Under the pieces are notes generated by a model, which worked only from the letters and a program-made list of their open reading frames with translations, did not search any database and was not told where the DNA came from. From Rubrivivax albus (GTDB taxonomy: Bacteria > Pseudomonadota > Gammaproteobacteria > Burkholderiales > Burkholderiaceae_C), in contig NZ_SACT01000008.1 in the NCBI RefSeq assembly GCF_004016515.1, forward strand, positions 1 through 64,000: 64,000 nt of DNA, in the 5' to 3' direction. This document shows positions 35,707-45,116 of this stretch, piece after piece; the first letter of the stretch is position 1; each line of letters opens with the position of its first letter. Position numbers and translations under genes: made by a program.

Positions 35707-37482
35707 ATGTTCAACCTTTCCTCCTGGCCCATGCGAAGGCTGCTGAGCTTCGGCTTCGGCATCGTCATCACGGCCTTGCTGATCGTGGCCGCCACGGGCA
35801 TCCTGGGGCAGCAGCGTACGCTGGGCGCGCTTGGCACGGTGTACCTTGACCGCACGGTCCCATTGGTCGACCTTGGCCAGATCCACTTCCTGGCCACGCG
35901 GAATCGCACCCTGCTCGCGGAGGCCATGCTCGACGGCGATCAGGCGAAGGCACTGCAAGCCCTGAAGGTCATCGAGGCGAACGAAGCACAGAGCGCCGCA
36001 CGCTGGAAGGCGTACATGGCCGCCTACCTGACGCCCGAGGAGGAGCAGATCGCAGCGGCCCTGCACAAGGCGATGGCCGCACTTGATGCCGAGGCCATGC
36101 AACCGATCAAGGCAGCCGTGAGAGAGGGGCGCTTCGACACCGCACAAGCGGTGATGATCGAGAAGATGGACGCGTTGGACGCCCCCCGGCACAAGGCCAT
36201 GGACGATCTGATTGCGTTGCAGACACGCGTAGCCGCCGAGACCTACGACGCCGAAGTCAGGCTCGGGAAGATGCTGTTGGGCTCGTCACTGGGCATTGTT
36301 GCGGCGGGCCTTCTGTTCGGCGGCCTGGCCGCAGCTGCCAGCCTGCGCGGTCTTCACCGTCGTCTGGGCGCGGATCCGGCAGCCCTTGCCCAGGCGGTCG
36401 AGCGCGTGTCGGCCGGCGACCTCGGCTCCATCGCGGGCGTTCGGCAGGCCCCGGAGGGCAGCGTCCTGGCGTTGTTGGGAACGATGCAGGTCAACCTCTC
36501 ACGGCTCGTGGCCGACGTGCGCCGCGGCAGCGACAGCATTGCCACGGCCAGCAGCCAGATCGCCCAAGGCAACCAGGACTTGTCCGGCCGCACCGAGCAG
36601 CAGGCGTCGTCACTGCAGCAGACCGCCGCGTCGATGGAGCAGTTGGGCTCGACCGTCCGGCAGAACGCCGACAACGCCCGCCAGGCCAACCAGCTGGCCC
36701 AGGGCGCCAGCGCGGTCGCGGTCAAGGGCGGCGAGGTGGTCGGACAGGTCGTCGAGACGATCAAGGGCATCCAGGCCGGTTCGCGGCGGATCGCCGACAT
36801 CATCGGCACCATCGATGGCATCGCCTTCCAGACCAACATCCTGGCGCTCAATGCCGCGGTGGAAGCGGCCCGCGCCGGCGAGCAGGGCCGCGGCTTCGCG
36901 GTCGTGGCCGGCGAGGTGCGCACGCTGGCCCAGCGCAGCGCGCAAGCGGCCAGGGAGATCAAGAGCCTGATCACGGACAGCGTCGAGCGCGTGGAATCCG
37001 GCTCCGTGCTGGCCGACCAGGCAGGCGCGACGATGAGCGAGGTGGTCTCGGCGATCCGCCGCGTCACCGACATCGTCGGCGAAATCAGCTCGGCCAGCGC
37101 CGAGCAAAGCCAGGGCGTGAGCCAGGTGGGCGATGCCGTCAGCCAGATGGACCAGGCCACGCAACAGAACGCCGCGCTGGTCGAAGAGAGCGCCGCCGCG
37201 GCCGAGAGCCTTCGACAGCAGGCCCAGGCCCTGGTGAACGCGGTAGCCGTGTTCAAGCTGGCGGGCGAGCCGGCACCTCAGCACACCATCGCTGCGGCAG
37301 GCGCCGTGTCCACCGTGTCGATGCCTGCCGCCCCGGCGGGGCCGGCGGCGCTGGCGGCCCGTGCGGCCACGCGCAGCGGCGCGCAGCATCGGCCGGCGGC
37401 CAAGGCCACGCCTGCGACGACATCGGCCGCGCCACGCTCCGAGACGGCCACCACGGCCGACGACGACTGGACCTCCTTCTGA
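35707..37482 (+). CDS. methyl-accepting chemotaxis protein 4, DWTSF tail
   Basis: This 591-residue receptor has TM helices at about 11-33 and 188-210 with a periplasmic helical bundle between them ([21 protein letters not shown]). HAMP and a complete signalling domain follow. The C-terminal Ala/Pro linker is long and ends in DDDWTSF, a likely CheR/CheB tether. Base composition is slightly less GC-extreme at its 5' end than in its neighbours. It is transcribed from its own sigma-28 promoter, and a GC hairpin follows at 37492-37516. Confidence 0.93.
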   Translation: MFNLSSWPMRRLLSFGFGIVITALLIVAATGILGQQRTLGALGTVYLDRTVPLVDLGQIHFLATRNRTLLAEAMLDGDQAKALQALKVIEANEAQSAARWKAYMAAYLTPEEEQIAAALHKAMAALDAEAMQPIKAAVREGRFDTAQAVMIEKMDALDAPRHKAMDDLIALQTRVAAETYDAEVRLGKMLLGSSLGIVAAGLLFGGLAAAASLRGLHRRLGADPAALAQAVERVSAGDLGSIAGVRQAPEGSVLALLGTMQVNLSRLVADVRRGSDSIATASSQIAQGNQDLSGRTEQQASSLQQTAASMEQLGSTVRQNADNARQANQLAQGASAVAVKGGEVVGQVVETIKGIQAGSRRIADIIGTIDGIAFQTNILALNAAVEAARAGEQGRGFAVVAGEVRTLAQRSAQAAREIKSLITDSVERVESGSVLADQAGATMSEVVSAIRRVTDIVGEISSASAEQSQGVSQVGDAVSQMDQATQQNAALVEESAAAAESLRQQAQALVNAVAVFKLAGEPAPQHTIAAAGAVSTVSMPAAPAGPAALAARAATRSGAQHRPAAKATPATTSAAPRSETATTADDDWTSF

Positions 37483-37491
37483 CCGGGCGCG

Positions 37492-37516
37492 GCGTGGCCG
37501 CCATGACGGGCCACGC
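37492..37516 (+). terminator. GC hairpin after receptor 4
   Basis: An 8-base inverted repeat, GCGTGGCC / GGCCACGC with a 9-base loop, lies ten bases after the stop codon. There is no T-run, so factor-independent termination is uncertain. The rest of the 282-base gap holds only the next promoter. Confidence 0.45.
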
Positions 37517-37696
37517 GCTCGCAGCCGATTCCGCGGTGCCCGAAAGGGCTGCACCCGGCCCCGGCGAAGTGCACGGCCGCGAGGGCATCGCCGCGCCGCG
37601 GCGCAACCGCGAAGGTGCAGACCACCCATCCGCAGTGATGGCGGTCGTCCGCCCGTGAGCAGCGTCAACGTATCGGCACCGCACGGCAGATGTGAC

Positions 37697-37723
37697 TCAA
37701 GTCGACCACGGCCGCGCCGAAAT
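37697..37723 (+). promoter_or_regulatory. candidate sigma-28 promoter of receptor 5
   Basis: TCAAGTCG, an 11-base spacer and GCCGAAAT (6 of 8 matches to GCCGATAA) lie 41 bases upstream of the GTG at 37765. Confidence 0.65.
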
Positions 37724-37764
37724 GGCGGGCAATGACCTGGACGCCTGCCCGTGGAGGACTGCCC

Positions 37765-39348
37765 GTGACCCGATTCGACCCCAACGACAAACTGCTGCTC
37801 ATCGCCATCGGCGTGCTCGCCGCCGCGGCCGCTGCCTATGGCGTCGCCAATGACGGCCTGGGCCTGGCCGTGGGCGTGGGCGCCCTGCTGATGGCCGCAG
37901 CCACCGGTGTAGCCCTGGCCTCGCGTGGCGGCACCGGCAGCCGCATCGGCCTGCCGGTGCTGGGCATGGCGATGGTGGGTCTGGTGATCCACGTCGCCCG
38001 TGGCCACGCCGAGGCGCACTTCGCCGTCTTCGCCTTCCTGGCCGCGACCATCGTCTACCGGCACTGGATGCCAGTGGTGGCCGGTGCGGCCACCATCGCG
38101 GTGCACCACCTGAGCTTCAACTACTTCTAGGAATGGGGCTGGGGGCCGATCTGCTTCACCGAGCCCGGGTTGATGATCGTCATCGAGCACGCGGCCTACG
38201 TGATCGGCGAGGCGGCGATCCTGATCATGCTGGCCGCCCGTTCGCGTGCCGACTTCGCGGCCAACGAACAGCTCTCGCAGATCGCCGAGCGCCTGGTTGC
38301 CGCCGACGGCTCGATCGACTTCCGTGCCGCGCAGCTCGACCGCCCGGCGCCGGCCGCCGCGCAAATGCTCGAGGCGCTGGCCCGCATCGAATGCGCCATC
38401 GCCACCGTGCGCGCCAGCACCGAGTCGATCGCCACCGCGTCGGGCGAGATCGCCCAGGGCAGCACCGACCTGAGCCAGCGCACCGAGCAGACGGCCAGCA
38501 ACCTGCAGCAGACCGCCAGCGCGATGGAGCAGCTCACCGGCACGGTGCGCCAGTCCAGCGATGCTGCGGCTCAGGCCGACCAGATGGCGCGCTCGGCGTC
38601 CGAGGTGGCACGCCGTGGTGGCGAGGTGGTGCAGCAGGTGGTGACGACGATGGAGGACATCCACGCCGCCAGCCGCAAGATCGCCGACATCATCGGCACC
38701 ATCGACGGCATCGCCTTCCAGACCAACATCCTGGCGCTCAACGCGGCGGTGGAAGCCGCCCGTGCCGGCGAGCAGGGCCGCGGCTTCGCGGTCGTGGCCG
38801 GTGAGGTGCGGCAGCTTGCGCAGCGCAGCGCCGAGGCGGCCCGCGAGATCAAGGCGCTGATCGGCAACAGCGTGGAACGCGTGGAGGCCGGCAGTGCACT
38901 GGTCGGCCAGGCCGGCACCACGATGCAGGACATCGTGGGCAGCGTGCAGCGCGTGAACGACATCATCGGCGAGATCTCCGCCGCGTCGGCCGAACAGAGC
39001 TCGGGCATCGGCCAGGTCAACGGCGCGGTCGTGCAGCTCGACACGATGACGCAGCAGAACGCCGCACTGGTGGAGGAGTCTGCTGCTGCGGCAGGCAGCC
39101 TGCGCGAGCAGTCGGCGCGTCTGGCCGACGCGGTGCGCCTGTTCCACCTGCGTGACGGCGCCGCCGCACCGCGGCTTGCACCTGCAGTGCGTCATCCGGC
39201 CCCGACCGCCGCTCCAGCCTCCGCGCAGGCCAGGCCCGCCGTGCGTCCTGCTGCCGTCAAGACGGCTGCGGTGCCGACGCGCCCTGCTCAGCCGGCGACG
39301 GTGGCCACCAGCACGGCCGGCCACAACGACGACTGGGAAACCTTCTGA
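37765..39348 (+). pseudogene. methyl-accepting chemotaxis protein 5 interrupted by an amber codon, DWETF tail
   Basis: The reading frame starts at GTG 37765 behind GGAGGA and encodes a multi-helix membrane sensor domain. It stops at TAG 38128-38130 in HHLSFNYF-stop-EWGWGP. The frame then continues open to 39348 with a full signalling domain and a DDWETF tail. Homologues that I recall read Gln at the stop, so a single CAG-to-TAG change is likely. With read-through the protein would be 527 residues, about the size of its neighbours. Alternatives are amber suppression, a separate start at 38170, or a sequencing error. The sigma-28 promoter, ribosome site and terminator are all intact, so the damage looks recent. 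Confidence 0.85.
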
Positions 39349-39407
39349 GCCGTCGATCCGATCCGTGCTGCCCGGCGCAACGTCGCCGGCCGACCTGACC
39401 CATCGCA

Positions 39408-39437
39408 GCGCGCCCCCGAGGGCGCGCTTCAGTTTTT
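39408..39437 (+). terminator. Rho-independent terminator after receptor 5
   Basis: A perfect 8-base stem (GCGCGCCC / GGGCGCGC, loop CCGA) is followed by TTCAGTTTTT. The T-run overlaps the -35 element of the next promoter. Confidence 0.85.
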
Positions 39438-39455
39438 GCAGATCTCGGCCGAAAT
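39429..39455 (+). promoter_or_regulatory. candidate sigma-28 promoter of receptors 6 and 7
   Basis: TCAGTTTT, an 11-base spacer and GCCGAAAT (39448-39455) form a sigma-28-like promoter whose -35 lies in the T-run of the preceding terminator. It lies 37 bases before the ATG at 39493 and excludes upstream in-frame starts. Confidence 0.6.
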
Positions 39456-39492
39456 GCCCTCAGGCCCTCCTCGTTTCACACGCCTTCCGCCC

Positions 39493-40863
39493 ATGTTCAA
39501 GTCCCCCTCGATCACGCTGCGCCTGTGGGCGCCGACCATCGGCCTGGCCCTGATGCTGGGTATCGCCGGCTCGATCACCACCGTGCGCACCCAGGCGCTG
39601 ATCCGGGACGCGGCGCAGCAGCAGTCGGGGCAGCTCGACCGCCTGCAGCAGGCGCAGCAGTGGCGCAATGCCGTCTCGCACCGCGAGGACGATGCCGCCC
39701 TGCGCGGTGCGCTGCTGGCCGGCGCCGCCGATGACGCCGAACGCCAGGCCTTGTCCAACGCCGCGTCGGCCACCGACCCGGCCGCCCGCCTGGCCGCGGC
39801 CGACGCCTTCGTGACCCTGCAGCGTGACCGCATGCGCCAGATGCAGGATGCGGCCGCCGCCAACCGGATGCGGACCGTCTGGGGCGTGCTGGCGCTGATG
39901 GCCGTGATCGTGGGCGTGTCGGCGCTGGGATCGGCCTTCCTGGTGCGCACCGTGTGCCGGCCGCTGCTGGCCCTGCGCACGCTGGCCGAACGCATCGGCC
40001 ATGGCGACCTGGCAGCACCCGTGGACACCAACCGTGCCGACGAGATCGGCGACCTGCAGCGCTCCATCGCCGAGATGCGCGACGCGCTGCGGCGCGTGGT
40101 CGGCGACGTGCAGGCCGCGGCCGAGCAGATCCGCCTGGCCAGCACCGAGGTGGCCGCCGGGAACACCGACCTGTCGGCGCGCACCGAATTGACGGCGTCG
40201 CGCCTGCAGCAGACGGCCAGCGCGATGGCGCAGATCACGCAGACGGTCCACCAGTCCAGCGACGCCGCGGCGCAGGCCAGCACGCTGGCCACGGCGGCAT
40301 CGGGCAGCGCACAGCGCGGCGGCAGCGTCGTCGCGCAGGTGGTCTCGACGATGGACACCATCCATGCGAGCAGCCGGCGTATCGCCGACATCATCGGCAC
40401 CGTCGACGGCATCGCGTTCCAGACCAACATCCTGGCCCTGAACGCCGCGGTGGAAGCAGCGCGTGCCGGTGAGCAGGGCCGCGGCTTCGCGGTGGTGGCC
40501 GGCGAGGTGCGCACGCTGGCACAGCGCAGTGCCGCGGCGGCACGAGAGATCAAGGCGCTGATCGGCAGCAACGTCGAGAGCGTCGAGGCCGGCGCCACGC
40601 TGGTCAAGGACGCCGGGCAGTCGATGCAGGACATCGTCGACGGCGTGCAGCGCGTGACGGTCATCGTCGGCGAGATCAGCGCCACCAGTGGCGCCCAGCG
40701 CGGCGACATCGGCGCGGTGCACGACGCCGTGGGCGAGCTCGACGGCATGACGCAGCAGAACGCCGCGCTGGTCGAGCAGAGCGCCGCCGCCGCCGAGAGC
40801 CTGCGTACGCAGGCGGCGCGGCTGACGGATATCGTCTCGGCTTTCCGCCTCACCGCCCCCTGA
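39493..40863 (+). CDS. methyl-accepting chemotaxis protein 6
   Basis: This 456-residue receptor has TM helices at about 9-28 and 128-150 with a short helical periplasmic domain of about 100 residues. HAMP and the signalling domain follow. The tip reads [20 protein letters not shown]. One usually conserved Glu in the descending helix is changed ([11 protein letters not shown] where others have SxEQxxGIxQV), which may remove a methylation site. There is no docking pentapeptide. The gene is followed 19 bases later by receptor 7. Confidence 0.92.
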   Translation: MFKSPSITLRLWAPTIGLALMLGIAGSITTVRTQALIRDAAQQQSGQLDRLQQAQQWRNAVSHREDDAALRGALLAGAADDAERQALSNAASATDPAARLAAADAFVTLQRDRMRQMQDAAAANRMRTVWGVLALMAVIVGVSALGSAFLVRTVCRPLLALRTLAERIGHGDLAAPVDTNRADEIGDLQRSIAEMRDALRRVVGDVQAAAEQIRLASTEVAAGNTDLSARTELTASRLQQTASAMAQITQTVHQSSDAAAQASTLATAASGSAQRGGSVVAQVVSTMDTIHASSRRIADIIGTVDGIAFQTNILALNAAVEAARAGEQGRGFAVVAGEVRTLAQRSAAAAREIKALIGSNVESVEAGATLVKDAGQSMQDIVDGVQRVTVIVGEISATSGAQRGDIGAVHDAVGELDGMTQQNAALVEQSAAAAESLRTQAARLTDIVSAFRLTAP

Positions 40864-40882
40864 CCGGCACCGGGAGCCGTCC

Positions 40883-42469
40883 ATGCTGCGGCGCCTGCCC
40901 CTGTTTCCCCGCCTGCTGACCGCGGTGGCCGTGCCGCTGCTGCTGATGGTCGCAGCCGCCGCGATGGCGGGCTGGCAACTGCAGCGCATCGGCGCCGCCA
41001 ACCACAGCCTGGAATCGACCCGGGGGCAGCGCGACCTGGTCGGCAACTGGATCGGTCATGTGCGCGACAACCTGGACAAGGCCATCCTGGCGACCCGGTT
41101 CGACGCCGTGGTCGGTGACGATGCCGAGCTTCAGCAGCGCACGTCCGCTGCGCTCGGGGCATTGAACCAGGCCATGGCCGACACCGCGGCCGCCGCGGCC
41201 ACGCAGCAGGACGCCATGCTGGCCAGCCTGCAGGACGACGCGGACATCGACCGGGCGGCGGGGATCCGCCAGCGCGTCGACCAGGTTGCAGCCGACCGTC
41301 AGCGCTTCGTGCAGGCCCGCGCGTCCGTGCGGGACGACCTGTTGCTGGGAGAGGGGGCAGAGCGCATCGACACCGACCTGGCGCCGCTGGCGCAGGCGAT
41401 GAAGGCTTCGCTCGACGACTTGCAGGCGCACATCGACGCGCAGGCCATGGCAGCGTCGGCCCGTGTCGATGCCGCGGTGAAACAGGCCTCGAACGTGCTG
41501 GTGGCGGCCTGCCTGGCCGCGCTGGCGGCGGGCGGCGCGCTGGCCTGGCACCAGGCCCGCTCGATCACGCGACCGGTGCACCTGGCGGGGTCATTTGCCA
41601 GCGAGATCGCCGGCGGCAGCCTGACCGCCAGCATGGCGGTGCACGGGCAGGACGAGATGGCGACCCTGCAGCGCACGCTGCTGGGCATGCGCGATGCGCT
41701 GTCCGCCGTGGTGCACCAGGTGCGCGAAGGCGCCGGCCAGATCAAGCTGGCCAGCGGCGAGATCGCCAACGGCAACGGCGACCTCTCCGGCCGGACCGAA
41801 CAGACGGCCGCGGAACTCCAGCAGACCGCCAGCGCCGTGCAGCAGCTGGCCACCGGCGCCCAGCAGACCGCCGACTCGGCCCGCAGCGCGGCAACGCTGG
41901 CCGACAGCGCTGGCGACGTGGCGCGGCGCGGCGGCGCGGTCGTCACCCAGGTCGTGCAGACGATGGAGCAGATCTCGGCACGCAGCGGCCGCATCGCCGA
42001 CATCGTGGGCACCATCGACGGCATCGCCTTCCAGACCAACATCCTGGCGCTCAACGCCGCGGTGGAAGCCGCGCGTGCCGGTGAGCAGGGCGGCGGCTTT
42101 GCCGTGGTGGCCACCGAGGTTCGGGCCCTGGCCCAGCGCTCGGCCGGGGCGGCCCGCGAGATCAAGGCGCTGATCGGCGACAGCGTGGCGCAGGTCGAGT
42201 CGGGCGCCAAGGTGGTCGGCCAGGCCGGCGAGACGATGCGCCAGATCGTGACCAACGCGGGCAACGTCAAGCAGCTGATCGCCGAGATCAGTCACGGCGC
42301 GCAGGAGCAGACCGCGGGTCTGACGGACATCACCCAGTCGGTGGAGCAGCTCGACGGCATGACGCAGCAGAACGCCGCGCTGGTCGAGCAGACGGCCGCC
42401 GCCGCGGCGTCGCTGAAAGACAGCGCGCTGCGCATGAACGACGCGATGGCGTTCTTCCGGACCCACTGA
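40883..42469 (+). CDS. methyl-accepting chemotaxis protein 7, divergent tip
   Basis: This 528-residue receptor has TM helices at about 9-30 and 190-215 around a helical sensor domain. The signalling domain is the most divergent of the array: the tip reads [13 protein letters not shown] and EQGGGF in place of the near-invariant EQGRGF. The C-terminal bundle also differs ([21 protein letters not shown]). It lacks a docking pentapeptide. It is the last chemotaxis gene and is co-transcribed with receptor 6. Confidence 0.92.
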   Translation: MLRRLPLFPRLLTAVAVPLLLMVAAAAMAGWQLQRIGAANHSLESTRGQRDLVGNWIGHVRDNLDKAILATRFDAVVGDDAELQQRTSAALGALNQAMADTAAAAATQQDAMLASLQDDADIDRAAGIRQRVDQVAADRQRFVQARASVRDDLLLGEGAERIDTDLAPLAQAMKASLDDLQAHIDAQAMAASARVDAAVKQASNVLVAACLAALAAGGALAWHQARSITRPVHLAGSFASEIAGGSLTASMAVHGQDEMATLQRTLLGMRDALSAVVHQVREGAGQIKLASGEIANGNGDLSGRTEQTAAELQQTASAVQQLATGAQQTADSARSAATLADSAGDVARRGGAVVTQVVQTMEQISARSGRIADIVGTIDGIAFQTNILALNAAVEAARAGEQGGGFAVVATEVRALAQRSAGAAREIKALIGDSVAQVESGAKVVGQAGETMRQIVTNAGNVKQLIAEISHGAQEQTAGLTDITQSVEQLDGMTQQNAALVEQTAAAAASLKDSALRMNDAMAFFRTH

Positions 42470-42470
42470 G

Positions 42471-42492
42471 GCGCGGCCTGCCTGCGCCGCGC
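42471..42492. terminator. GC hairpin between receptor 7 and the FtsX-like gene
   Basis: An inverted repeat GCGCGGC-N8-GCCGCGC lies between two convergent genes. There is no T-run; a bidirectional termination role is inferred from position. Confidence 0.5.
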
Positions 42493-42501
42493 GGGGGGAG
42501 C

Positions 42502-45033
42502 TCAGTCCACCGCGCGGCGCAGCGTCTCCACCACCGGCCGGCGCAGCACCTCGCGCAGGCCACACCAGCCGGCGCCCAGCGCCAGCAGCGCGCCGGCCAC
42601 GCCGCCGATGGCGGGCACCCAGGGCTGCGGGTTCCAGCTGAACTGGAAGGCGTAGCGCGCCAGCAGCCAGCCCACCACCAGCGCCGCCACGGAGGCCAGC
42701 ACGCCAGCCAGCGCGCCCACCCCCAGCAGTTCGGCGCGCTGCACCTGCGCCAGCAGGCGCCCGCTGGCGCCCAGCGCGCGCATCACCGCGTACTCCTTGG
42801 CCCGCGCCTCGCGCGTGGCCGTCACCGCGGCGAACAGCACCACCAGCCCCGCCAGCAGCGTGAAGCCGAACAGGAACTCCACCGCGCGGATCACCTTGTC
42901 CAGCACCTGCTGCACCTGGGCGATGGAGGCCGAGACGTCGATGTTGGTGATGTTGGGGAAGTCGTGCACCAGCCGGTTGTCGAAACCCTTGGCCGCCGGC
43001 GCGCGGAAGGCGCTGATGTAGGACAGCGGCACGTCGTCCATCTGCGCCACCGGGAACAGCACGAAGAAGTTGACGCGCATCGAGCCCCAGTCCACCTCGC
43101 GCAGGCTGGTGATCTTCGCCGTCACCGGGATGCCGGCGACGTCGAAGGTCATGCTGTCACCCAGGCCCAGGCCGAGTTCCTTGGCCAGCCCGTCCTCGAC
43201 GCTGATGGCGCCGGCCTCGTCGGCCGTCCAGCGGCCGGCCACCACGCTGTTGTGCACCGGCAGCCGCGCGTCGTGGCTGAGGTTGAACTCGCGCTCGGCC
43301 AGGCGTTGCGCACGTTCGCCCTCGAAGTCCTCGGCCTTGACGGACTTCCCGTTGATGGCCGTCAGGCGGCCGCGGATCATCGGGTACCAGTCGTAGCGTG
43401 CCACGCCCTCGGCCTTCAGCGCGGCCTGGAAGGGCTCGGCCTGCTCCGGCTGCACGTTGATGACGAAGCGGTCGGGCGCGTCGGGCGGCGTGGCCTGGCG
43501 CCAGCTGGCGATGAGGTCGGTGCGCAGCAGCACCAGCAGCACCAGCGCCAGCAGGCCCACCGACAGCGCCGAGACCTGCAGCACCGCGTAGGCCGGCCGT
43601 GCCGCGATCTGCCGCGTGGCCAGAACCAGCCAGCGCGGCGCGTCGCTCTCCGGCACCGTGCGCTTGAGCAGCAGCACGGCGGCATACGACAGGCCGGCGA
43701 ACAGCGCCACCGCGGCGGCGAAGCCGCCCACGGCCACGGCGCCGAGCACCGGGTCGCGCGCCACCGCCAGCAGCATGGCCACGAAGCCGGCCGCGCCAGC
43801 GCCCAGCACCACCAGCGAGCCGGCCTTGGGGCCACCGAGGTCACGCCGGATCACGCGCAGCGGCGGCACGCGCGAGAGCTGCAGCACCGGCGGCAGGCCG
43901 AAGGCCACCAGCAGCGTCAGACCCACGCCCAGGCCGAACAGCGCCGGCATGAAGCCCGCGGGCGGCAGCGCTGCGTCCAGCAGGCCGGCGAGCAGCCAGA
44001 CGAAGGCGTAGTGCACCACGAAGCCCAGCAGCACGCCGCCGGCGCTGCCGATGAGTCCGACGAAGCCGAACTCCAGTGCATAGGCCCCTGCGATGCGCCG
44101 CTGGCTCAGGCCCAGCACGCGCAGCATGGCGCAGTCGTCGAGGTGGCGGTTGGCGAAGTCGCGCGCCGCGATGCCGACCGCCACCGCGGCCAGCAGGGCC
44201 GCCAGCAGCGCCACCAGGTTCAGGAACTTCTGGCCACGCTCGAGCGTCTGGCTCATCTCCGGCCGGCCGGCCTCCAGCGCCTCCACGCGCAGGCCACGCA
44301 GGTCGTCGGATTCGATGTGCTGCTCGGCCCAGCGCACCCAGTCACGCACCGGCGCGTCGCTGGCGCCGGGCGCGGCGACGGCGAAGCGGTAGCGCACGCG
44401 GCTGGCCGGCTGCACCAGGCCGGTGGCGGCCAGGTCGGCCTCGGCGAGCATCACGCGTGGCGCGAAGTTCACGAAGCCGGCGCCGCGGTCAGGCTCGATG
44501 ACGAGGATCCGGGCCACCGTCAGCGTGGCGTCGCCCAGCAGCAGCGGGTCGCCCACCTGCAGCTGCAGCGCGTCCAGCACACCCGCGTCGACCCACACCG
44601 TGCCCGGCGCCGGCGCGGCGGCGACGGTTTCCACCGCGGCGTCGGGCCCGTCCTTGAGCTGCAGCCGGCCGCGCAGCGGGTAGGCCGGCCCCACGGACTT
44701 CACCGACACCAGGCGCGCGTTGCCGCCCTTGTCGTCGGGCGCCCGCGCCATGCTGGGGAACTGCACGTTGGTGTTGGTGGCCAGGCCGCGGGCCTGCGCC
44801 TCGGCGGCGAAGGCCGGCGGCAGCGGCTGGTCGCTGCTGATCACGGCGTCGCCGCCGATGAGCTGGCGCGCGTCGCGGGTGAGGCCGTTGTTGAGCCGGT
44901 CGGCGAAGAAGCCCACCGCCGTCAGCGCCGCCACCGCAAGCAGCACGGCCACGGCCAGCAGGCGCAACTCGCCGGCCCGGAAGTCGCGCAGGGTCTGGCG
45001 CCAGGCCAGGGTCGTGATCGAGGGCGGGTTCAT
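42502..45033 (-). CDS. FtsX/YbbP-family ABC transporter permease
   Basis: This 843-residue membrane protein has an N-terminal TM helix (about 18-40), a periplasmic domain with a MacB-like core, and two FtsX-type permease blocks. The first is VALLAALLAAVAVGIAARDFANRHLDDCAMLRVLGLS, with nearby helices. The second is near LLAGLVVLFAAVTATREARAKEYAVMRALGAS. This is the YbbP layout of about 800-850 residues, linked to envelope lipid or lipoprotein traffic. The usual partner ATPase (YbbA) is not next to it. I chose the ATG at 45033 because it starts on MNPPSITTLAWRQ, the family N terminus. Confidence 0.88.
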   Translation of the reverse strand: MNPPSITTLAWRQTLRDFRAGELRLLAVAVLLAVAALTAVGFFADRLNNGLTRDARQLIGGDAVISSDQPLPPAFAAEAQARGLATNTNVQFPSMARAPDDKGGNARLVSVKSVGPAYPLRGRLQLKDGPDAAVETVAAAPAPGTVWVDAGVLDALQLQVGDPLLLGDATLTVARILVIEPDRGAGFVNFAPRVMLAEADLAATGLVQPASRVRYRFAVAAPGASDAPVRDWVRWAEQHIESDDLRGLRVEALEAGRPEMSQTLERGQKFLNLVALLAALLAAVAVGIAARDFANRHLDDCAMLRVLGLSQRRIAGAYALEFGFVGLIGSAGGVLLGFVVHYAFVWLLAGLLDAALPPAGFMPALFGLGVGLTLLVAFGLPPVLQLSRVPPLRVIRRDLGGPKAGSLVVLGAGAAGFVAMLLAVARDPVLGAVAVGGFAAAVALFAGLSYAAVLLLKRTVPESDAPRWLVLATRQIAARPAYAVLQVSALSVGLLALVLLVLLRTDLIASWRQATPPDAPDRFVINVQPEQAEPFQAALKAEGVARYDWYPMIRGRLTAINGKSVKAEDFEGERAQRLAEREFNLSHDARLPVHNSVVAGRWTADEAGAISVEDGLAKELGLGLGDSMTFDVAGIPVTAKITSLREVDWGSMRVNFFVLFPVAQMDDVPLSYISAFRAPAAKGFDNRLVHDFPNITNIDVSASIAQVQQVLDKVIRAVEFLFGFTLLAGLVVLFAAVTATREARAKEYAVMRALGASGRLLAQVQRAELLGVGALAGVLASVAALVVGWLLARYAFQFSWNPQPWVPAIGGVAGALLALGAGWCGLREVLRRPVVETLRRAVD

Positions 45034-45116
45034 GCCCGCACGGTAGCAAAAGCGCCGCAACGCCGTGGTGAAGGTGCTTGAACGCCCGGGCAAGGCAGCG
45101 GGTGAACAATGTCGCC

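Larger units (their letters stand above)
31459..42048 (+). repeat. seven dispersed copies of the chemoreceptor tip sequence
   Basis: A 50-base block encoding the hairpin tip (beginning GACATCATCGGCACCATC) recurs once in each receptor gene. Copies are at 31459-31508, 32609-32658, 34422-34471, 36796-36845, 38696-38745, 40387-40436 and 41999-42048. The first five are identical or differ by one base; the last two carry several changes. The high DNA identity among otherwise different genes suggests duplication and gene conversion. Confidence 0.85.

Noticed and set aside
36610-39324. Long minus-strand open frame of about 900 codons across the receptor genes
   Set aside because: It is the antisense of chemoreceptor coding sequence, with His/Gly/Arg-rich composition and no motif.
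31459-42048. CRISPR array or mobile-element repeats
   Set aside because: The repeats are coding, about 1.1-1.9 kb apart, and encode the chemoreceptor tip; no spacers, transposase or terminal repeats were seen.
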